Source: an uncultured Actinomycetes bacterium (GTDB lineage: Bacteria; Actinomycetota; Acidimicrobiia; Acidimicrobiales; RAAP-2). From it: 64,000 bases of DNA. The stretch spans positions 1-64,000 of the forward strand of contig CAITNF010000016.1 of assembly GCA_903893745.1 (NCBI GenBank), read 5' to 3'. The notes below the pieces were generated by a model, which was not told the DNA's origin, made no database searches, and was given only the letters and a program-made list of their open reading frames with translations. Made by a program: the position numbers and the translations under genes. Shown piece after piece: positions 8,805 through 17,937 of the stretch. Position 1 is the first letter of the stretch, and each line of letters opens with the position of its first letter.

Positions 8805-9068
8805 CTAGTTACCAGCGCGCAGCGAGTTGATCCGACGCATCAGACCACTCTTCTTGTTCGCCGCTTGATTCTTGTGAATCATGCCTTTCGACGCCGCCTT
8901 GTCAATACGTTTGATGGCACTGCGCAGGGCGGTCTCTTCGTTCTCGGTACCCACTGCGGCAATCGCGTTCTTCGTTCGCGTACGCAGCTCTGATTTGACG
9001 GCACGGTTCCGCTCACGTGCGACAAGATTCTGCTTGTTTCGCTTAATTTGGCTCTTTATATTTGCCAC
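8805..9068 (-). CDS. rpsT: Ribosomal protein bS20
   Basis: An 87-residue basic protein that binds 16S rRNA early in 30S assembly. The start ANIKSQIKRNKQN and the motif KRIDKAASKGMIHKNQAANKKS are diagnostic for S20. The frame is open upstream, but the true start is the GTG at 9068-9066, because that gives the canonical (M)ANIKSQ N-terminus and is preceded by a GAGGA ribosome binding site. A possible -10 (TAGCCT) lies at 9115-9120 on the minus strand, giving a leader of about 40 bases. It is divergent from lepA. Confidence 0.95.
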   Translation of the reverse strand: MANIKSQIKRNKQNLVARERNRAVKSELRTRTKNAIAAVGTENEETALRSAIKRIDKAASKGMIHKNQAANKKSGLMRRINSLRAGN

Positions 9069-9171
9069 GAAAATCCTCGTTCTAGGTCGCCGTAACTGTC
9101 CGGCGGGCTGCATAAGGCTAGCAGGGGCGCTGAGTGGCTCTCCACTTCACCCCGGCGCACGGTGTGCCGGG

Positions 9172-9177
9172 TAGCCT
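9172..9177 (+). promoter_or_regulatory. -10 element of lepA
   Basis: TAGCCT lies 9 bases before the GTG start of lepA at 9187, with no Shine-Dalgarno in between. The same hexamer at the same distance precedes ffh. A leaderless or nearly leaderless transcript is likely. Confidence 0.45.
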
Positions 9178-9186
9178 TTCTACACC

Positions 9187-10992
9187 GTGCCAACTCCTCA
9201 CCAGACCGTTGATTCCAGCAAAATCCGGAATTTTTCTATCATTTCGCACGTCGACCACGGAAAGTCGACGCTCTCGGACCGCATTCTTGAGATTACTGGA
9301 GCAGTTGATCCGCGGCTCATGCGTGCGCAGTATCTGGATTCAATGGATATTGAACGCGAACGCGGCATCACGATCAAGGCCCAGAACGTGCGCGTGCACT
9401 TTGAGGGTCACATCCTCCAGCTGATCGACACCCCCGGACACGTCGACTTTGGGTACGAAGTCTCACGCTCACTCGCGGCCTGTGAAGGTGCCGTGCTCCT
9501 CGTCGACGCGAGCCAAGGTATCCAGGCCCAGACACTCGCGAACTGTTACCAAGCGTTAGAGAACAATCTCGAAATTGTGGCCGTGTTGAACAAGATCGAC
9601 CTACCGGCCGCTGATCCGGAGCGGTGTAAGGAAGAGCTCGAACTCGTCCTTGGTCTTCCAGCCAATGAGGTGCTCTCAATTTCAGCGAAGACCGGCGAGG
9701 GTGTTGACGAGTTACTACGCGCAATAATTGCGAGAATTCCTGCGCCCCAAGGTGATGCGGACGCGCCACTACGCGCTTTGATTTTTGACTCGCACTACGA
9801 CCAGTACCGCGGGGTGATTAGTTCTTTACGAGTTATTGACGGCACACTGCGTGACAACGTGAAAATTCGAATGATGCAGGCTGGGCAGAATCATGAAATC
9901 GAGGAAATCGGAATTCGAACTCCCGAGATGCTCACGGTCTCCCAGCTCGGACCGGGCGAAGTGGGTTTTATCGTCGCGGGTATCAAGGACGTCGCCGGTG
10001 CACGCTCGGGTGAGACTATTACCGAAGCCGCTCGCCCCGCTAGCCAGGCTCTGGACGGATACCGCGATCCCAAACCGATGGTCTTTTGCGGTATCTACCC
10101 CATTGATGGTGACGACCTGCCTGACCTTCGCGACTCGCTCGACAAACTGAAGTTGAACGACGCTTCAATTACCTACGAACCAGAATCAAGTCACGCGCTC
10201 GGCTTTGGCTTTCGGTGCGGCTTTCTCGGTCTCTTGCACATGGAAATTGTTCGTGAACGCCTGGAGCGCGAGTTCAATTTAGCCCTGATCGCTACCGCGC
10301 CCTCAGTGGTCTACCGGGCCTTTCTCACGGACGGTACTGAAATCGATATTGACAATCCGACTGACCTGCCCGATCCCAGCCGGCTCGACCACATCGACGA
10401 GCCGATGCTCGACATTTCTATACTCACGCCCGCGGAGTATTTGGGAACGGTGATGGACCTGTGTCAATCTCGCCGAGCCGAGATGAAAAAGATGGACTAT
10501 CTCTCGACGGAACGCGTGGAACTGCGCTACTCAATTCCCCTCGCTGAAGTAGTCATTGACTTCTTCGATGCGCTCAAGAGTCGCACCAAGGGGTACGCCA
10601 GTTTGGACTACGAGCAGAGTGGCTACATCACGAGTCAACTCGTGCGGGTCGATCTCTTAATCAACCACGAACCGGTTGACGCGTTCTCCACCATCGTGCA
10701 CAAGTCCAACGCCGACTACTACGGTCGGCGAATGGCGGAGCGTTTGAAGGAGCTCATTCCGCGCCAGATGTTCGACGTGCCCATTCAAGCGGCCGTTGGT
10801 GGACGCGTTATTGCCCGTGAAACGGTGAAGGCCCGTCGAAAGGACGTTCTCGCCAAGTGTTACGGCGGCGACATCACCCGTAAACGCAAACTGCTCGAGA
10901 AGCAAAAAGAGGGCAAGAAGCGCATGAAGAACTTGGGTCGAGTCGAAGTTCCCCAAGAGGCCTTCGTCGCGGCCTTAAAACTCGAGGACTAG
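9187..10992 (+). CDS. lepA: Elongation factor 4 (ribosomal back-translocase)
   Basis: A 601-residue translational GTPase that acts on stalled or mistranslocated ribosomes. The G domain has HVDHGKST at 21-28, the switch region [18 protein letters not shown] near 81 and NKID near 135-138. EF-G-like domains II, III and V follow, with the LepA-specific C-terminal domain ending in the basic [20 protein letters not shown] stretch and the VEVPQEAF segment. The length equals the family norm (about 600). The GTG start gives the expected short N-terminal extension. It is monocistronic by appearance; hrcA has its own promoter 76 bases later. Confidence 0.98.
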   Translation: MPTPHQTVDSSKIRNFSIISHVDHGKSTLSDRILEITGAVDPRLMRAQYLDSMDIERERGITIKAQNVRVHFEGHILQLIDTPGHVDFGYEVSRSLAACEGAVLLVDASQGIQAQTLANCYQALENNLEIVAVLNKIDLPAADPERCKEELELVLGLPANEVLSISAKTGEGVDELLRAIIARIPAPQGDADAPLRALIFDSHYDQYRGVISSLRVIDGTLRDNVKIRMMQAGQNHEIEEIGIRTPEMLTVSQLGPGEVGFIVAGIKDVAGARSGETITEAARPASQALDGYRDPKPMVFCGIYPIDGDDLPDLRDSLDKLKLNDASITYEPESSHALGFGFRCGFLGLLHMEIVRERLEREFNLALIATAPSVVYRAFLTDGTEIDIDNPTDLPDPSRLDHIDEPMLDISILTPAEYLGTVMDLCQSRRAEMKKMDYLSTERVELRYSIPLAEVVIDFFDALKSRTKGYASLDYEQSGYITSQLVRVDLLINHEPVDAFSTIVHKSNADYYGRRMAERLKELIPRQMFDVPIQAAVGGRVIARETVKARRKDVLAKCYGGDITRKRKLLEKQKEGKKRMKNLGRVEVPQEAFVAALKLED

Positions 10993-11029
10993 CGCCCTAT
11001 TTGCACCCCACCATTGGGTTGTTCGTGGT

Positions 11030-11056
11030 CTAGCACTCGGTAGAATCGAGTGCTAA
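11030..11056 (+). promoter_or_regulatory. CIRCE operator of the hrcA operon, overlapping the -10 box
   Basis: The inverted repeat CTAGCACTC - 9 bases - GAGTGCTAA is the CIRCE element bound by HrcA, with one base different from the consensus left arm. The 9-base spacer contains TAGAAT (11041-11046), a good -10 box, with TTGTTC at 11019-11024 as a possible -35. HrcA bound here would directly occlude RNA polymerase. The ribosome binding site AAGGAGG follows at 11058-11064. Confidence 0.95.
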
Positions 11057-11068
11057 CAAGGAGGACCG

Positions 11069-12112
11069 ATGGCTCGACGAGCCGCGACGAAAACACCCGC
11101 GACACTTAGTGATCTCGACGCGCGTAAGGCCACGATTCTCGAAGCGGTTGTCAACGAACATATCGACACCGCCCAGCCGGTCGGCTCATCGTCAGTGGCG
11201 TCTAATGCTGACCTCGCGGTCTCATCGGCGACGGTACGTTCCGAGATGGTGGCACTTGAGCGCGAGGGCTACTTGATCCAGCCTCATACCTCATCGGGCA
11301 GACTACCGACCGAAAAAGGCTATCGCTACTTCGTTGACCACCTCACTTCTGGCGTGCTCGGCCCCGCTCAGCAGTTGCAGATAAAAGACTTTTTCGCCGG
11401 GGTGCGAGGTGAAGTTGAAGACGTACTCGAACAGACTTCGACACTGCTCACACAATTAACCAGCTACACGTCGGTAGTCGTTGGCGCGGGACACAGCCAC
11501 AGCACAATTTTGAGTGTGCAGTTGGTGAGTCTCGACGCGCGCCACCAAGTCCTGGTGACGGTTTTTTCGGATGGTTCGGTGGTGAAGCACAGTGTCGTAA
11601 CTCAGTTTGATGTCACCCACGTCGACGTTGCCGAAGCCTCGCGTCAGCTCCACGCCCTGTTACTCGGTTTAACGATAGGTAGCAGGGTGCAGGTGCCGTC
11701 GCGATCTGATCACGTTGCGTCGCTCGTACGCGAGTCCGTAAGCCTGTTACTCGCTGAACAGCCGACGGTTGAAGGTGAGCAAGTCTTCATTGGCGGCTCG
11801 TCACGGGTGGCCGATGCCTTTGATGGCGTCGAAACCGTCCGCAAGGTGCTGTCAATTCTTGAGCAGGAGCTCCTCGTGGTCTCACTCGTGCAAGACATTC
11901 TCGATCAGGGACTCTCCGTGGCAATTGGCTCAGAGCACGGCTTTGAACTGCTGTCGTCGTGCGCCGTCATCGTGGCTCCCGTAACGATTGATGGTGAGCC
12001 CGCGGGCGCGGTGGGCTTACTTGGTCCCACTCGAATGAAGTATCGCGAAGCCATGGCCGCCGCCGAAGCCGTATCGCAACAACTCTCACACCACTTCACC
12101 GGAGGCGAGTGA
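11069..12112 (+). CDS. hrcA: Heat-inducible transcription repressor HrcA
   Basis: A 347-residue repressor of chaperone genes that binds CIRCE and is thought to sense free GroEL. The N-terminal winged helix covers about residues 15-95, including QPVGSSSVASNADLAVSSATVRSEM and the conserved LIQPHTSSGRLPTEKGYRYFVD segment. The GAF-like dimerisation part follows, and the C-terminal motif SVAIGSEHG with VGLLGPTRM is typical. It carries an extra Ala/Arg-rich N-terminus of about 13 residues. The ATG at 11069 has a strong AAGGAGG site. It is autoregulated through the CIRCE element upstream, and dnaJ starts one base after its stop. Confidence 0.97.
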   Translation: MARRAATKTPATLSDLDARKATILEAVVNEHIDTAQPVGSSSVASNADLAVSSATVRSEMVALEREGYLIQPHTSSGRLPTEKGYRYFVDHLTSGVLGPAQQLQIKDFFAGVRGEVEDVLEQTSTLLTQLTSYTSVVVGAGHSHSTILSVQLVSLDARHQVLVTVFSDGSVVKHSVVTQFDVTHVDVAEASRQLHALLLGLTIGSRVQVPSRSDHVASLVRESVSLLLAEQPTVEGEQVFIGGSSRVADAFDGVETVRKVLSILEQELLVVSLVQDILDQGLSVAIGSEHGFELLSSCAVIVAPVTIDGEPAGAVGLLGPTRMKYREAMAAAEAVSQQLSHHFTGGE

Positions 12113-12113
12113 C

Positions 12114-13217
12114 GTGGCAAGTCCCGATCTGTACGCGGTGCTCGGCGTCGACCACTCGGTGTCGCCCGATGAGTTAAAGAAGGCGTATCGCCGCTTAGCG
12201 CGCGAGCTGCACCCGGACGCCAACCCCGAAAACCCCGAGGCCGAATCACGCTTTAAGGATGTCTCGCAGGCCTACGAGATCCTCTCGGACCCCGACCGGC
12301 GAGCACACTACGACCGATTTGGGGCCGACGTCGGTGGCGGTGGTGGCGACCCCTTTGGATCTGGTTCCGTGCAAGATATTTTCGACATGTTCTTTGGTGG
12401 GATGGGCGCTCGCCCCCAACGTCGAGGTCCCCAACCGGGTCCCGACGCGGAAATCAGTATTGATATTTCGCTCGACGACGCCGCCTTTGGCGCGTCGCAC
12501 GAGGTGACCGTGACACTGCCCGGGCGCTGTGCATCGTGTGAGGGATCGGGGTGTGCTCCGGGCACCTCACCCGTTACGTGTGTCGAGTGTGCCGGTATGG
12601 GTGAAGTGCGTCGCGTGCGTAACTCGATTTTGGGTCAGATGGTTACCTCAGCTGCCTGCTCGCGATGCCAAGGCGCCGGTTCACGTATCGACACACCGTG
12701 CGACGACTGTCGCGGTGAGGGTCGACGACAGGCCACGTCAACGTTTACGGTACAAATTCCTGCCGGCGTCGAAGATGGCTCGACGATGCGTATTGCTGAG
12801 CGTGGTCCAGCGGGCCAGCGAGGTGGGCCGAATGGTCGACTGTACGTACACTTACGGGTAGAGCCCGATGAACGATTCGAACGTGTTGGTGACGATCTGC
12901 ACCACGAGGCTCACGTCGCATTTACCCAGGCGGTACTCGGTGCCACTATCGAGGTGCCAACGTTACGCGCCACGGCGACCCTCGATATCGAACCCGGCAG
13001 CGCCAATGGAACCGTGCACCGGCTCAAGCATGAAGGCGTGGAACACCTGCATGGTCGAGGACGTGGAGATCTCTACGTGCACGTGGTCGTTGACGTGCCA
13101 ACGGAACTGGACGAGACGTCGAGCGACCTCTTGCGACAGTTAGCAGCACATCGTGGCGAAGCAGTGACCGAAGTCGGTACCCACCGGTTTGCTCGGCACC
13201 GAGGCGCGAAGCGGTGA
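12114..13217 (+). CDS. dnaJ: Chaperone DnaJ (type I)
   Basis: A 367-residue co-chaperone that stimulates DnaK ATPase and delivers unfolded substrates. The J domain carries HPD at 33-35. A Gly/Phe-rich linker follows (FGADVGGGGGDPFG). The zinc domain from about residue 140 to 205 has four Cys-X-X-Cys-X-Gly type repeats (CASCEGSG, CVECAGMG, CSRCQGAG, CDDCRGEG). The C-terminal substrate-binding domains include the RIAERGPAGQRGG loop. The GTG start is chosen from the spacing after the hrcA stop. Pairing with hrcA places it under CIRCE heat-shock control. No dnaK or grpE is in the window. Confidence 0.97.
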   Translation: MASPDLYAVLGVDHSVSPDELKKAYRRLARELHPDANPENPEAESRFKDVSQAYEILSDPDRRAHYDRFGADVGGGGGDPFGSGSVQDIFDMFFGGMGARPQRRGPQPGPDAEISIDISLDDAAFGASHEVTVTLPGRCASCEGSGCAPGTSPVTCVECAGMGEVRRVRNSILGQMVTSAACSRCQGAGSRIDTPCDDCRGEGRRQATSTFTVQIPAGVEDGSTMRIAERGPAGQRGGPNGRLYVHLRVEPDERFERVGDDLHHEAHVAFTQAVLGATIEVPTLRATATLDIEPGSANGTVHRLKHEGVEHLHGRGRGDLYVHVVVDVPTELDETSSDLLRQLAAHRGEAVTEVGTHRFARHRGAKR

Positions 13218-13927
13218 CGTATCTCGAGTGGCCACGTCGGGTCGCGGCGCTCGCTCAGTTTCGTGTTAGCAACGTGATGATCCCTCTACTGAGTCGTGAC
13301 GATGATCACCATCTTCGAAACGTGCTGCGTGCGCGCAGCGGCGAAGAGGTGGTCGCCACTGACGGACGAGGGGAGTGGGCGCTTTGCACCATCACCGACG
13401 ACGCCCTCGAGCGCTCAACACCAGTTCATCGCGATCCATCGACACCAACGACCGTGCTCTACCTGGCTCCGCTGAAGGGCGACCGTAGTGAGTGGGCGGT
13501 CGCCAAGGCGACTGAACTAGGAGTAAGTCAGATTGTGCCACTGCTGAGTGAGCGGGTAGTGGTGAAATTTAAAGGTCCGACCGGCGAAAAAATTCTGCAT
13601 CGGTGGCGACGAATTGCGGCCGAGGCGGCGGGCCAGTGCCGTCGAACCTACGACGTGGAGATTACTGATCCGGTAAAGGTCGCGGACGTCGCGAGCGATG
13701 TCGGTGTGGCCGATTTTGGTGGCTCGGGTGATTGGGGGGGCGTGCGTGCCGTCGCTATTGGGCCCGAAGGCGGCTGGGGCGCCGCGGAGTGGCCAACCAC
13801 GCAGCGACGACTGTCGCTCGGGCCCACGGTGCTGCGAGCCGAGACGGCGGGTGTCGTGGCCGCGTCGCTGCTGACCTTTGGGGCTGGTAACTGGGGATTT
13901 ACCCTGGGTGAGCGCGAAGATGGGTAA
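13214..13927 (+). CDS. rsmE: 16S rRNA (uracil1498-N3)-methyltransferase
   Basis: A 237-residue SPOUT-class methyltransferase that modifies U1498 of 16S rRNA. An N-terminal PUA-like domain (HHLRNVLRARSGEEV, ATDGRGEW) precedes the knotted domain with YLAPLKGDRSEWAVAKATELG, AIGPEGGWG and LGPTVLRAETA, the SAM-binding signature. The GTG start overlaps the dnaJ stop as GTGA. The first 15 residues are variable, so a start slightly downstream is possible. The dnaJ-rsmE order is conserved in many bacteria. Confidence 0.93.
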   Translation: MTYLEWPRRVAALAQFRVSNVMIPLLSRDDDHHLRNVLRARSGEEVVATDGRGEWALCTITDDALERSTPVHRDPSTPTTVLYLAPLKGDRSEWAVAKATELGVSQIVPLLSERVVVKFKGPTGEKILHRWRRIAAEAAGQCRRTYDVEITDPVKVADVASDVGVADFGGSGDWGGVRAVAIGPEGGWGAAEWPTTQRRLSLGPTVLRAETAGVVAASLLTFGAGNWGFTLGEREDG

Positions 13928-13942
13928 TGATGAGGGCACGAG

Positions 13943-14287
13943 ATGAGTGACTGCCTGTTCTGCAAAATTGTTGCGCGAGAGATTCCGTCGAAGCTCGTGG
14001 CCGAGAGCGATACCGCGGTGGCCTTCTGCGACATCGCCCCTCAAGCCCCGGTGCACGTACTCGTTATACCTAAATCACATATCACCAGCGCTGACGAAGT
14101 GGCCAGTTCACATGGTGGCGTGGTCGATGACCTGGTGATGCTCGCGCAGCGGGTGGTGGAGATTGAAGGCGTTCGTGAGAGTGGTTATCGACTCGTGCTG
14201 AACGTCGGCGCAGACGCGCAAATGTCGGTTCCCCACCTTCACCTTCACGTGTTGGGCGGACGACGATTGGAGTGGCCACCCGGATGA
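13943..14287 (+). CDS. HIT-family nucleotide hydrolase (histidine triad)
   Basis: A 114-residue histidine triad protein, HinT-like. The active-site motif is HLHLHVLGG near residues 97-105. The N-terminal CLFCKIVAREIPSK and the HVLVIPKSHI segment are typical of the purine nucleoside phosphoramidase branch. It probably hydrolyses AMP-linked phosphoramidates. The ATG follows rsmE by 15 bases with a weak GAGG-type site. The stop overlaps the phoH ATG by four bases. Confidence 0.93.
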   Translation: MSDCLFCKIVAREIPSKLVAESDTAVAFCDIAPQAPVHVLVIPKSHITSADEVASSHGGVVDDLVMLAQRVVEIEGVRESGYRLVLNVGADAQMSVPHLHLHVLGGRRLEWPPG

Positions 14288-15249
14288 CCTACGATGCCTC
14301 CGCCGATGAGGCGCTGACGGCGACCACCTTCGTTCCTAACACCCACCTGATGGCCGGGCTGCTGGGTCCTCGCGACGAACATCTTCGAGTGATTGAACGG
14401 TCGTTTCCCAATTCCAAAGTCCAGGTGCAGGGCAATCAAATTTCCGTCGTGGGTCCCGACGCGGCCAAAATTCTTCGCCTCTTTGATGAGTTAGTGCTCG
14501 TCTTGGAAAGTGGTCAGCCACTCGACCCCACCAAGATTGCTCGCACCGTTGACATGGTCGATGATGATTTGCGCCCCAGCGAAGTACTACGACACGAGGT
14601 AGCTCGGGGCGTCAAAGGAAAACCAATCCGTCCGTCGACTGCGGGTCAAAAACGCTACAGCGATGCTATTGATTCATCGATAATTACTTTTGGGATTGGT
14701 CCAGCCGGCACCGGCAAGAGTTATCTAGCGGTTGCCGCCGCCGTCCAAGCGCTGCATCGACGCCAGGTCCAGCGAATTGTGCTCACCCGTCCAGCGGTCG
14801 AAGCCGGGGAGCATCTGGGTTTTCTACCGGGTGACTTGATGGCCAAGGTCGATCCGTACCTTCGACCCCTCTACGACGCCCTCTACGAAATGGTGGGACC
14901 CGACGGGGCGCAACGACTCATTGCGAACGGGACTATTGAGGTGGCACCGTTAGCGTTCATGCGTGGACGGACCTTGAATGATTCGTTCATCATCTTGGAC
15001 GAAGCGCAAAATACGACGCCCGAACAGATGAAGATGTTCCTCACCCGCATTGGATTTAACTCAAAGGCGGTAGTGACGGGCGACGTGACCCAAGTCGACC
15101 TCAGCGGCAAAAGTAGCGGGTTAGCCAATATCGAAAAGATTCTCTGGAACATTGAGGGCGTAAGTTTTGTGCACCTCAGCGCCAAGGATGTGGTGCGCCA
15201 CCGAATCGTGGCCGACATTGTGGCCGCGTACGAGCAGCATCAATCATGA
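14284..15249 (+). CDS. phoH: PhoH-like ATPase
   Basis: A 321-residue P-loop protein of the PhoH/YbeZ family, associated with RNA metabolism and ribosome maturation together with YbeY. An N-terminal KH-like segment (RVIERSFPNSKVQVQGNQI) precedes the ATPase, with Walker A GPAGTGKS at about 139-146, the LTRPAVEAGEHLGFLPGD stretch and Walker B FIILDEAQNTT. The ATG at 14284 gives an ATGA overlap with the HIT gene. A GTG 12 bases earlier would also keep the frame but lies deeper in the upstream gene. The neighbouring ybeY gene supports a joint role. Confidence 0.95.
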   Translation: MTYDASADEALTATTFVPNTHLMAGLLGPRDEHLRVIERSFPNSKVQVQGNQISVVGPDAAKILRLFDELVLVLESGQPLDPTKIARTVDMVDDDLRPSEVLRHEVARGVKGKPIRPSTAGQKRYSDAIDSSIITFGIGPAGTGKSYLAVAAAVQALHRRQVQRIVLTRPAVEAGEHLGFLPGDLMAKVDPYLRPLYDALYEMVGPDGAQRLIANGTIEVAPLAFMRGRTLNDSFIILDEAQNTTPEQMKMFLTRIGFNSKAVVTGDVTQVDLSGKSSGLANIEKILWNIEGVSFVHLSAKDVVRHRIVADIVAAYEQHQS

Positions 15250-15752
15250 GTATTGACATCTACGCCGCTGACGAACAAAATGACCACGTTATTGATCTCG
15301 ATAGATGGGTGAAGTTAGCGAGGGGAGCACTCACTGATGAAGGAGTGCGCGGTGTAGCGGAGGTATCGTTAATCTTCGCTGATGAGGTAACTATGGCGTC
15401 GCTCAATTCGCAGTTCATGGGCAAAGAGGGGCCCACGGACGTACTGAGTTTTCCCATTGACAACGAACCTGAACCCACTGGTCGAGTGCCTGACGCGGGC
15501 GGAAGTGGCCCCGGTGAGCCGCCGATGCCCGTCATACCTCAATTAGTGGGCGACATCGTCATTTGTCCTACGGTGGCGGCTCGCAACGCGATTGAGCACG
15601 AGTGTTCATTCGACGACGAAGTCGCCTTGCTGGTGGTTCACGGAGTTCTGCACTTACTGGGCTGGGATCACATGGTTGACCAAGAGGCCGAGCGCATGGA
15701 GGCTCGCGAGCGCGAGCTACTGGCCCGCCACTACCGAGCGGGTCACGGATGA
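15246..15752 (+). CDS. ybeY: Endoribonuclease YbeY (rRNA maturation factor)
   Basis: A 168-residue zinc-dependent endoribonuclease that helps mature the 3' end of 16S rRNA and supports 70S quality control. The metal site is HGVLHLLGWDH near residues 131-141. The upstream strand GPTDVLSFP is conserved. An inserted proline/glycine-rich loop (about residues 72-95) is longer than in E. coli YbeY, as seen in some actinobacteria. It starts as ATGA within the phoH stop and ends as ATGA with the next gene, so the operon is tightly coupled. Confidence 0.95.
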   Translation: MSIDIYAADEQNDHVIDLDRWVKLARGALTDEGVRGVAEVSLIFADEVTMASLNSQFMGKEGPTDVLSFPIDNEPEPTGRVPDAGGSGPGEPPMPVIPQLVGDIVICPTVAARNAIEHECSFDDEVALLVVHGVLHLLGWDHMVDQEAERMEARERELLARHYRAGHG

Positions 15753-17032
15753 TTGCCATGACCTGGTCGCTCAGCGACACGTACCTTTCAATTACTGTGG
15801 TCGTGCTGCTGGTCCTTTCGGGGTTTTTTGCCCTCGCCGAAACGGCTCTCGTTCGCATGAATAAGTCGAGGGCCCGGTCGTTGCGTGACGCGGGTCGACG
15901 AGGCTCACGCGCACTTGTGCTGTTGACCGAATCACCGCAGAAATTTCTTAATCCGCTCTTGCTCCTCATCTTGATCTGTCAGTTGGTCTCGGCGACCATG
16001 GTCGGTGTGCTGGCGGGTCATCTCTTTGGAGCGGCCGGTGTCTTTGTGGCGACCGTGGGCGAAGTGGTCGTCATCTTCGTGGTCTTCGAGGCAATTCCCA
16101 AGAGCTTTGCGGTCCAGCACCCCGATCGTTCGGCCCTCGCTGCCGCACCGGTGGTGGGTTCGATTCTGCGCTTCTGGCCAATCCAATGGATCTCGTCGCT
16201 CCTCAACGCCGTAGCCCAAAGCGTGATTGGCCTCTTTGGTAGTGCCAGTCAGTCGCACCGCGTGACCGAATCCGAGGTGCTCGCACTGGCCGACGTGGCC
16301 CACGAGGACGAAGCAATCGCGTCCGAGGAGCGTAACTTCATTCACTCCATTATTGAATTTGGCGACACCATTGTCCGTGAAGTGATGGTGCCGCGTATTG
16401 ACATCGTCGACGTTGCCGAAAGCGCCACTATCCGAAGTGCGCTCGATCTGGCGATTGAGACGGGTCGTTCGCGGATCCCGGTGGTGGGCGGAGGCCCCGA
16501 TGACGTTGTTGGAATCGTTAATTTGCGCCACCTGGCGGGCCTGGTCGTCGAGGGCAATGGTGATGACCTCGTGCGTGATCACATGGGCCCCGCACAGTTT
16601 GTGCCCGAGACCAAAAAAGTCGCGACCTTGCTGAGCGAAATTCGCCGAGCGAAGAGCCACCTCTTCGTGGTCGTTGACGAATACGGAGGCACCGCCGGAT
16701 TGATCACGCTCGAAGATGTCCTCGAAGAACTCGTCGGCGAAATCACTGACGAATCAGACCCGGAGCTCGAGTTCGAGGATGCGGGCCAGTCAATTGATGC
16801 CGGCATCACGTTGAGTGGACGACTGAATATTGATGACGCTAATGACGAATACGAGCTGGCCCTACCTAAGGACGGCTGGGACACGGTGGGTGGACTCGTG
16901 CTCGATTTGGCTGGGGGAGTGCCCAAGGTGGGCGACGTGTTCGAGACCGAAGAGTATCGACTTACGGTTGTGCGCATGGACGCACGACGAATTGAGGAAA
17001 TCTTGATTGAGCCCCTGGCGGTGACGACGTGA
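15749..17032 (+). CDS. CNNM/CorC-type membrane protein with CBS domains
   Basis: A 427-residue integral membrane protein of the CNNM-CorC (hemolysin C-like) family, linked to magnesium or cobalt efflux. The N-terminal DUF21 region has about four hydrophobic segments in residues 8-165, including the FFALAETALVRMN motif. Two CBS domains follow (REVMVPRIDIVDVAES, VVGIVNLRHLAGL, HLFVVVDEYGGTAGLITLEDVLEELVGEI in part), then a CorC/HlyC domain after about residue 345. Transport activity is inferred from the family only. It overlaps ybeY and era by four bases each; this order (ybeY-corC-era) is widespread. Confidence 0.92.
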   Translation: MIAMTWSLSDTYLSITVVVLLVLSGFFALAETALVRMNKSRARSLRDAGRRGSRALVLLTESPQKFLNPLLLLILICQLVSATMVGVLAGHLFGAAGVFVATVGEVVVIFVVFEAIPKSFAVQHPDRSALAAAPVVGSILRFWPIQWISSLLNAVAQSVIGLFGSASQSHRVTESEVLALADVAHEDEAIASEERNFIHSIIEFGDTIVREVMVPRIDIVDVAESATIRSALDLAIETGRSRIPVVGGGPDDVVGIVNLRHLAGLVVEGNGDDLVRDHMGPAQFVPETKKVATLLSEIRRAKSHLFVVVDEYGGTAGLITLEDVLEELVGEITDESDPELEFEDAGQSIDAGITLSGRLNIDDANDEYELALPKDGWDTVGGLVLDLAGGVPKVGDVFETEEYRLTVVRMDARRIEEILIEPLAVTT

Positions 17033-17934
17033 CGCGCGCTGGCTTTGCGGCCATTATTGGTCGACCCAACGTCGGAAAGTCAACCTTGATTAACCAGGTG
17101 GTCGGGGTGAAGATCTCCATTACGTCTCCGTCACCGAACACGACGCGTAGCGCCATCCGAGGAATCCTGACCGAAGACGACGTGCAGGTTATTTTCGTCG
17201 ACACGCCAGGAATTCACCGTCCGCGCACGACGCTGGGGGGGCGACTCAACGAGACTGCTCGAGCCGCCGCTGATGACGTTGACGTGATTATGGCTCTGGT
17301 CGACGCCGGCGCGTCGATTGGACCAGGGGACCGCACGGTACTGACGAAGTTGCTAGAGGCTTCACGCTCCTCGCACGGACCAAAACTCTGTGTGGTAGTC
17401 AATAAGATCGATCGCACTTCTCGAGAGAGTGTGGCAGCACAATTAATGGCGGCCGTGGAGGCCGTGCAAGAGATCGCCGACGAACGGGGACTGGGCAACG
17501 TGGTGGACCGCGTGGAGTACTTCCCAATTTCGGCCAAGACCGGGGTGGGCACGGCCGAACTCGTGGAGTACGTGAAAGCGGCCATGCCCGAGTCGCACTA
17601 CCTCTTTCCCGAAGAGGAAGTATCCGATGTGCCCGAAGCAATATGGGTCGCGGAGCTCGTGCGAGAGCAGTTGGTGCGAAAGACAAAACAGGAACTGCCC
17701 CACTCCATTCACTGTCGAGTGACGGAGTTTGAATGGCCTCACATTACGGTCGAAGTACTGGTCGAGCGTGAAAGTCAAAAGGGCATGGTCATTGGTAAGG
17801 GTGGACAACTGCTCAAGGACGTCGGAATCGCGGCGCGAGCGCAGCTACCCGAAGGCGTCTACTTAGAACTGCGCGTGTCGGTCGAGCCGGGTTGGCAGAA
17901 GCGTGACGACATGCTGGATCGTTTTGGTTACTAG
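17029..17934 (+). CDS. era: GTPase Era
   Basis: A 301-residue GTPase that binds the 3' end of 16S rRNA and checks 30S maturation. G1 is GRPNVGKST at 11-19, G3 is DTPG, G4 is NKID and G5 is in the ISAKTG segment. The C-terminal KH domain carries the VIGKGGQLLK loop. It starts as GTGA on the corC-like stop. It is the last gene of the hrcA-era run and converges with the dinG-like gene after 3 bases, with a short inverted repeat ACTAG-CAA-CTAGT (17932-17944) at the junction. Confidence 0.97.
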   Translation: MTRAGFAAIIGRPNVGKSTLINQVVGVKISITSPSPNTTRSAIRGILTEDDVQVIFVDTPGIHRPRTTLGGRLNETARAAADDVDVIMALVDAGASIGPGDRTVLTKLLEASRSSHGPKLCVVVNKIDRTSRESVAAQLMAAVEAVQEIADERGLGNVVDRVEYFPISAKTGVGTAELVEYVKAAMPESHYLFPEEEVSDVPEAIWVAELVREQLVRKTKQELPHSIHCRVTEFEWPHITVEVLVERESQKGMVIGKGGQLLKDVGIAARAQLPEGVYLELRVSVEPGWQKRDDMLDRFGY

Positions 17935-17937
17935 CAA

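Noticed and set aside
15932-16660. 242-codon minus-strand frame inside the CNNM/CorC gene
   Set aside because: His/Asp/Arg-rich low-complexity translation on the strand opposite a clear membrane protein gene.
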